Below, in pieces: positions 5,265 to 8,688 of a stretch of 8,688 nucleotides of DNA. The stretch comes from JAABRE01 sp964413275 (lineage in GTDB: Bacteria > Cyanobacteriota > Cyanobacteriia > Cyanobacteriales > JAABRE01): the NCBI GenBank assembly GCA_964413275.1, contig CAYPSO010000146.1:1-8688 (forward strand), read 5' to 3'. The notes beneath the pieces were generated by a model. The model ran no database searches. It saw only the letters and a list, made by a program, of their open reading frames with translations, and was not told where the DNA came from. The position numbers and the translations under genes were made by a program. The first letter of the stretch is position 1. Each line of letters begins with the position of its first letter.

Positions 5265-7511
5265 TTATTTTAACTTATTATTAATCTTTTCTTCAGCAAG
5301 GGCGATCGCCTGATAAGTTTTTTCTACTGCTCCTATTTCTACAGAAATAGCATCAATTCCCCATACTATTAATTGTTCCACTAATTCTGGATAATCCACT
5401 GGTGCTTGACCGCAAATACTACAATAAATACCTTCATTTTTAGCAATTTTAATTAATTGTTTCATTGCCCCTAAAATAGCTGGATGATTGGCGTTTAATT
5501 TTGATTTTTGTATTGTTTTTTCCCTTTCTACTCCTAATAATAATTGAGTAAGATCGTTAGTGCCAATGGCAATTCCTTGAACCCCTGCTTTTATATATTC
5601 TGGTAATAAAAAAATCACTGAAGGAACTTCTGCCATGATACATAGTTTAAATGATTTATTCTGAGTTAACCCCTTCTTTTCTACCAGATTACGACAAAAA
5701 ATAAATTCTTCCAAGCTACGAACAAAAGGTAAAATTAAGTTGATATTTTCATAACCAAAAGATTGCAATCTAGCCAAAATATCTAACTCCAAATTAAATA
5801 ATGAATCCTCTAGTAAATAACTTAAAGTCCCTCTTAGAGAAGATAATGGGCTAATTTCTTTTAAAGTATTATTGTTAATATTGATCCAGTCTAAAGACCG
5901 ATAAAATATAGGTTTAGGTGCAAAATTTTTAGCAAATTGTTTAACTAAATTCAACCATTTTTCAAATAAAACTTGTTTATTCTTATCTAATAACCATTCT
6001 CTTAAACTAAGATGAGAATCAGAAATTAATCCTAGTAAAATAATATCCGATCTAATTAATCCTATGCCATCTATTGGTAAATTAATAGCACGATCTATTA
6101 AACTTGGCTCACTCAAATTAACTAATAATTTAGTAGTAATTGGTCTTTTATATTTAACTTTATTAATTAATTTTATTGAAGGCTCATTAATTAAAGTTAC
6201 TTCATTATTTATCTCTAAAACATTATGATAAATATTTCCACTTCCACCATCAATGAGAATTAATTTTCCTGTTTTTAAAATTTTAGTTGCATTTTTAACA
6301 CCCACAATTGCTGGAATACCTAATTCCCTAGCCATAATTGCTGCATGGCTTGTTATTCCCCCTTCTTCTGTAATAATTCCTGCTGCTTTTTTTAATACAG
6401 GTAACCAATCTATAGTGATATTTTTAGTTACTAAAATTTTTTGAGGTTCAATTGCTTGAAAATGATAATTAAAACCTGAAAGGACTTGTATTTTTCCTAA
6501 AGCTTGCCCATTAGAAGCCGCACAACCTTGCAATAAAAGTTGATTATTTTTAATTAGCTCTAAGGATTTTTTTTCGTTATTTTTAGGAAAATCAATAACT
6601 TTGTTTATATAAATGTTATTCTGACCGTTAACATTAATAATAATCCATTCAAAGTATTTTATGTTTTCTTTATCTGTAAAAATATTATAACTTAAGTTAA
6701 TTAATTGTTTTAATAATGAACTATTTAAGGTATATTTTTGTTGTGCGGTTTTTGATAACGATACCATTTTTAGCTCTAAAGTATTATTTATATCAAATTT
6801 ATAAATAATATTTTTTTTACCTAATTCTTGTTTAATGATTTTTTTTGATTTTTTTTCTATTTCATAAATATCAGGTAATACTTCTCCTTTGAGAATACTA
6901 TCAATTAATCCATAACTAGCTTTAATATTAATTAAATTTTTCTCATTTATACTTATTCCTGAAGCAAAAATATTCTCTATTGGTTGGACTATAATACTTA
7001 AATGAATATTATTAAATCCAATTCTTTTTTTCTGACAATAAAATATTATTTTAGCATTAAACAAGTTAGCCCATATTTTTTTTATCCCATTAATTAACTC
7101 GTTTTTATGAATAATAATTGTTTCGTTGTCTAAGAAATGACTTAAATCATGATAATTATTATCAACTTCTAAGAGAGAATTTTGCAAAATGAATACTTCT
7201 GAATTCAAGCTATTTACTTCTTTTTTTAAAATCAATTCCCATGTATTAGGTAAATTTTTTTTCCAAATTGTTTGAGAAATTGCTTGAGAAAATTTTTGCA
7301 AATTATCAAATTGACCAATATCTAAGTTATTAAAATCAATATTAAATTGTGAAAAAAAATCCTTAGTGATTTCGTTACTAATCACAAAACCATCAACCAC
7401 AGGACAGTTTATTTTGGTTAAATAACTTAAGGAAAATGCCCGATTGCCAACATTAAAATAATCTGAAGATGTAATTTGATTAAGCCATTTAATTTTATTC
7501 ACCTTATTCAA
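5265..7511 (-). CDS. PEP-synthase-like protein, eroded ATP-binding half
   Basis: This 748-residue protein has the three-part plan of PEP synthase and pyruvate phosphate dikinase. Residues 1-310 match the nucleotide-binding region only loosely. The GGKG site reads VGNRA (21-25), the VRSSA site reads LQNS (109-112), and the LQxR end reads INKV (302-305), although E288 of the DIE site remains. Residues 322-430 are the swivelling domain, with intact GGITSHAAIMAR and phosphohistidine H389. Residues 455-745 are the PEP-binding barrel, with R487, R538, R560, E628, GTNDLTQ (650-656) and C700 in ICGQ. So PEP-to-His transfer looks possible while ATP use looks lost. The TTG start at 7511 abuts the preceding stop codon; GTG at 7502 is the alternative. 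It is very AT-rich. It may be the group often labelled 'putative PEP-binding protein'; the partner is unknown. Confidence 0.85.
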   Translation of the reverse strand: MNKVNKIKWLNQITSSDYFNVGNRAFSLSYLTKINCPVVDGFVISNEITKDFFSQFNIDFNNLDIGQFDNLQKFSQAISQTIWKKNLPNTWELILKKEVNSLNSEVFILQNSLLEVDNNYHDLSHFLDNETIIIHKNELINGIKKIWANLFNAKIIFYCQKKRIGFNNIHLSIIVQPIENIFASGISINEKNLINIKASYGLIDSILKGEVLPDIYEIEKKSKKIIKQELGKKNIIYKFDINNTLELKMVSLSKTAQQKYTLNSSLLKQLINLSYNIFTDKENIKYFEWIIINVNGQNNIYINKVIDFPKNNEKKSLELIKNNQLLLQGCAASNGQALGKIQVLSGFNYHFQAIEPQKILVTKNITIDWLPVLKKAAGIITEEGGITSHAAIMARELGIPAIVGVKNATKILKTGKLILIDGGSGNIYHNVLEINNEVTLINEPSIKLINKVKYKRPITTKLLVNLSEPSLIDRAINLPIDGIGLIRSDIILLGLISDSHLSLREWLLDKNKQVLFEKWLNLVKQFAKNFAPKPIFYRSLDWININNNTLKEISPLSSLRGTLSYLLEDSLFNLELDILARLQSFGYENINLILPFVRSLEEFIFCRNLVEKKGLTQNKSFKLCIMAEVPSVIFLLPEYIKAGVQGIAIGTNDLTQLLLGVEREKTIQKSKLNANHPAILGAMKQLIKIAKNEGIYCSICGQAPVDYPELVEQLIVWGIDAISVEIGAVEKTYQAIALAEEKINNKLK

Positions 7512-8216
7512 TTAAAACTTATTTTTATTTAAAGCATCTAAATAATCAATAGCCGCTTCTAATTTAGATTCATAACTATAAGCAAATTCTTCAAACCATA
7601 AACTTTCATCTGAATAAGGATCAAGTTTTTTTAACCATTGTTGTGCTTGTTTGAGTAATGCTTTTTGTCTTCTTTGTTTATTTAATTCTTCTTGTTTAAT
7701 TTCCTCAATTGTCAAAGTATTATTCACAAGTTTTTTAGATTTTTTTTGCTGATATTTATTTTCAATTTCAGTCAAATCTGCTTCATCTAATTTTGTCTTT
7801 GTGACTTGTTTTTGTGCTGAAAACTGAGCTTGAACATCAGAAAAAATATCCTCAACATCTTTATGTTGTGTTTTGGTTTTTACCTGCTCAAATTTGTTTT
7901 GTATCTCTTGAAATAAGTCATCTTCTTTCTGATTATAGTTATTTTTATCCTTGCTTTTATTTTTATTAAACTTATTTGCTATCTCTTGAAATAAATCATC
8001 TTTTTTTTCTTGATTCTTATTCAATTTTTTGTCCTGAAAATCACTCATTACATTTGCTAATGTATTTTCTACATTATCTTGAGAATCACCATTAATATTT
8101 GAATTATTCATAGCTGAAAAAGTAGAACTTTGAGGATTCACTGGAATAGATGATGGTTTTTCTTTTTGCTGGTATTTATTCTTAACTTCTGCAAAAAATT
8201 TATCTATTTCTTCCAC
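7512..8216 (-). CDS. Repeat-containing protein, probable Slr1339 family
   Basis: No enzyme is evident. I start at GTG 8216 (234 residues). AAGGGG lies 10 nt upstream (8227-8232), and the N-terminus VEEIDKFFAEVKNKY resembles the start of what I recall as the Slr1339 'salt stress' family. In-frame ATGs at 8240 and 8270 lack ribosome sites; the latter would overlap ndhN by 20 bp. In the 234 numbering, six copies of a 15-residue motif, roughly [DE]xxFxE[IV]xNK[FY]xxxK, begin at 5, 50, 73, 99, 122 and 145. The rest of that half is Lys/Asn/Gln-rich, probably helical or disordered. Residues 169-229 form a compact helical C-terminus with QWLKKLDPYSDESLWFEEFA and KLEAAIDYL. There is no signal peptide or membrane helix, so it is probably cytoplasmic. 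It lies between ndhN and the PEP-synthase-like gene in one apparent operon. The family assignment is tentative. Confidence 0.75.
   Translation of the reverse strand: MEEIDKFFAEVKNKYQQKEKPSSIPVNPQSSTFSAMNNSNINGDSQDNVENTLANVMSDFQDKKLNKNQEKKDDLFQEIANKFNKNKSKDKNNYNQKEDDLFQEIQNKFEQVKTKTQHKDVEDIFSDVQAQFSAQKQVTKTKLDEADLTEIENKYQQKKSKKLVNNTLTIEEIKQEELNKQRRQKALLKQAQQWLKKLDPYSDESLWFEEFAYSYESKLEAAIDYLDALNKNKF
7740..8204 (-). repeat. Six degenerate 15-residue coding repeats, ~23-residue period
   Basis: Within the preceding gene the motif copies are DKFFAEVKNKYQQKE, ENTLANVMSDFQDKK, DDLFQEIANKFNKNK, DDLFQEIQNKFEQVK, EDIFSDVQAQFSAQK and EADLTEIENKYQQKK. Their spacings are 45, 23, 26, 23 and 23 residues. 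Copies three and four are also close in DNA: 7902-7928 and 7980-8006 match at 25 of 27 bases, 78 bp apart. Confidence 0.7.
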
Positions 8217-8250
8217 AATTGTGAATCCCCTTAAGCCCATTAATATTATT

Positions 8251-8688
8251 TTAAGCTGCAACCACAGCATTTTGCAAAGGTTGCCAACGGAAATAACGCT
8301 CTCCTCCCATTTCTAAAACAACCTTAATTTTTGCTTCTTCCTTGGGTAAATTTACCAAATACTCTACTTCTTGACGGGCTAAAATATTTCCTTCCATAAT
8401 CCATAAAACCAAACCTTTAGAATTAGCAGGTAAAACTTCTAACTGATAACTAGCAATAGGCGGAATGTAATATATAGGGCCAACTGCTGCATCTTGACCT
8501 ATATTCTTTTTACCTAAATGGGCAGGGCGCACACCATGAATATCAGTTAAATAAGCTGCTACATCTCCTAAACCCCTTGCTGTAAGGTTAAAAGTAGTAT
8601 AGCCATTAGCCCGTAATCGTCGTTGATAACGCCCCTCAAAACCCCCCTCTAAAGGAGCATAAACAGCTAAAGCACCTGCTAGTTCGAG
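8251..8688 (-). CDS. ndhN: NAD(P)H-quinone oxidoreductase subunit N (5' end cut)
   Basis: NdhN is a peripheral-arm subunit of the cyanobacterial/plastid NDH-1 complex in the thylakoid membrane, which carries electrons from ferredoxin to plastoquinone in respiration and cyclic flow. 145 residues are visible, running off the window edge in frame. They begin LELAGALAVYAPLEGGFEGR, continue through GLGDVAAYLTDIHGVRPAHL, IYYIPPI and SKGLVLWIMEGNI, and end FRWQPLQNAVVAA. The family is about 150-160 residues, so I infer roughly 13-16 are missing at the N-terminus. The GTG at 8532 is an internal valine (GVRPAHL), not the start. The TAA at 8253-8251 lies close to or within the next gene's start region, pointing to co-transcription. 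The promoter is outside the window. Confidence 0.95.
   Translation of the reverse strand, partial: LELAGALAVYAPLEGGFEGRYQRRLRANGYTTFNLTARGLGDVAAYLTDIHGVRPAHLGKKNIGQDAAVGPIYYIPPIASYQLEVLPANSKGLVLWIMEGNILARQEVEYLVNLPKEEAKIKVVLEMGGERYFRWQPLQNAVVAA

Noticed and set aside
6253..6444. Plus-strand frame opposite the phosphohistidine domain
   Set aside because: It is a hydrophobic antisense shadow of the conserved GGITSHAAIMAR region.
8530..8532. GTG at 8532 as a start giving a separate 93-residue gene
   Set aside because: The frame continues upstream in perfect agreement with NdhN to the window edge, and the GTG is the internal valine of GVRPAHL.

Overview
The window reads as cyanobacterial chromosome. 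It carries ndhN (an NDH-1 subunit found in cyanobacteria and plastids), an ARC6/Ftn2/ZipN-type cell-division protein, a plastid-like pyruvate dehydrogenase E1 alpha, and three GCGATCGC (HIP1) octamers, starting at 1511, 2121 and 5302. Coding and non-coding DNA are both AT-rich, and several proteins are heavy in Lys, Asn and Ile. I infer an AT-rich unicellular lineage, but the sequence does not fix the genus.

Layout. 1-160: a promoter overlapped by two tandem ATCAA-N6-TTGAT dyads. 161-1198 (+): a PstS/SphX-type phosphate-binding protein. 1199-1816: a 618-bp stretch with no intact gene. It holds a 103-bp MITE-like element, two strong hairpin repeats of dispersed-repeat type, a decayed C-terminus that looks like a nitrilase-family amidohydrolase carrying an in-frame palindromic insert, a short coding-like remnant and a heptamer repeat. 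1817-2854 (-): pdhA. 2855-3109: a divergent control region with a perfect dyad and a five-codon minigene. 3110-5245 (+): ftn2/zipN. 5265-8688 (-): a tightly packed cluster of ndhN (5' end beyond the window), a repeat-containing protein with a conserved C-terminal domain (probably the Slr1339 'salt stress' family), and a 748-residue PEP-synthase-like protein. In the last, the ATP-binding half is eroded while the phosphohistidine and PEP-binding halves are kept.

How the genes relate. The (-) cluster looks co-transcribed: the second gene's start lies within or just after the ndhN end, and the third starts at the stop codon of the second. That joins a respiratory/cyclic electron-flow subunit to a possible PEP-dependent phosphotransfer protein. 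pdhA and ftn2 diverge from one intergenic region. The phosphate-binding gene has no pstCAB neighbours in view.

The strongest regulatory signal is the operator pair in front of pstS. It fits the spacing I recall for the Synechocystis ArsR repressor, so this phosphate-binding protein may be under arsenic control. The other leading leads are the pseudo-PEP-synthase and the roughly 23-residue repeat array in its neighbour.
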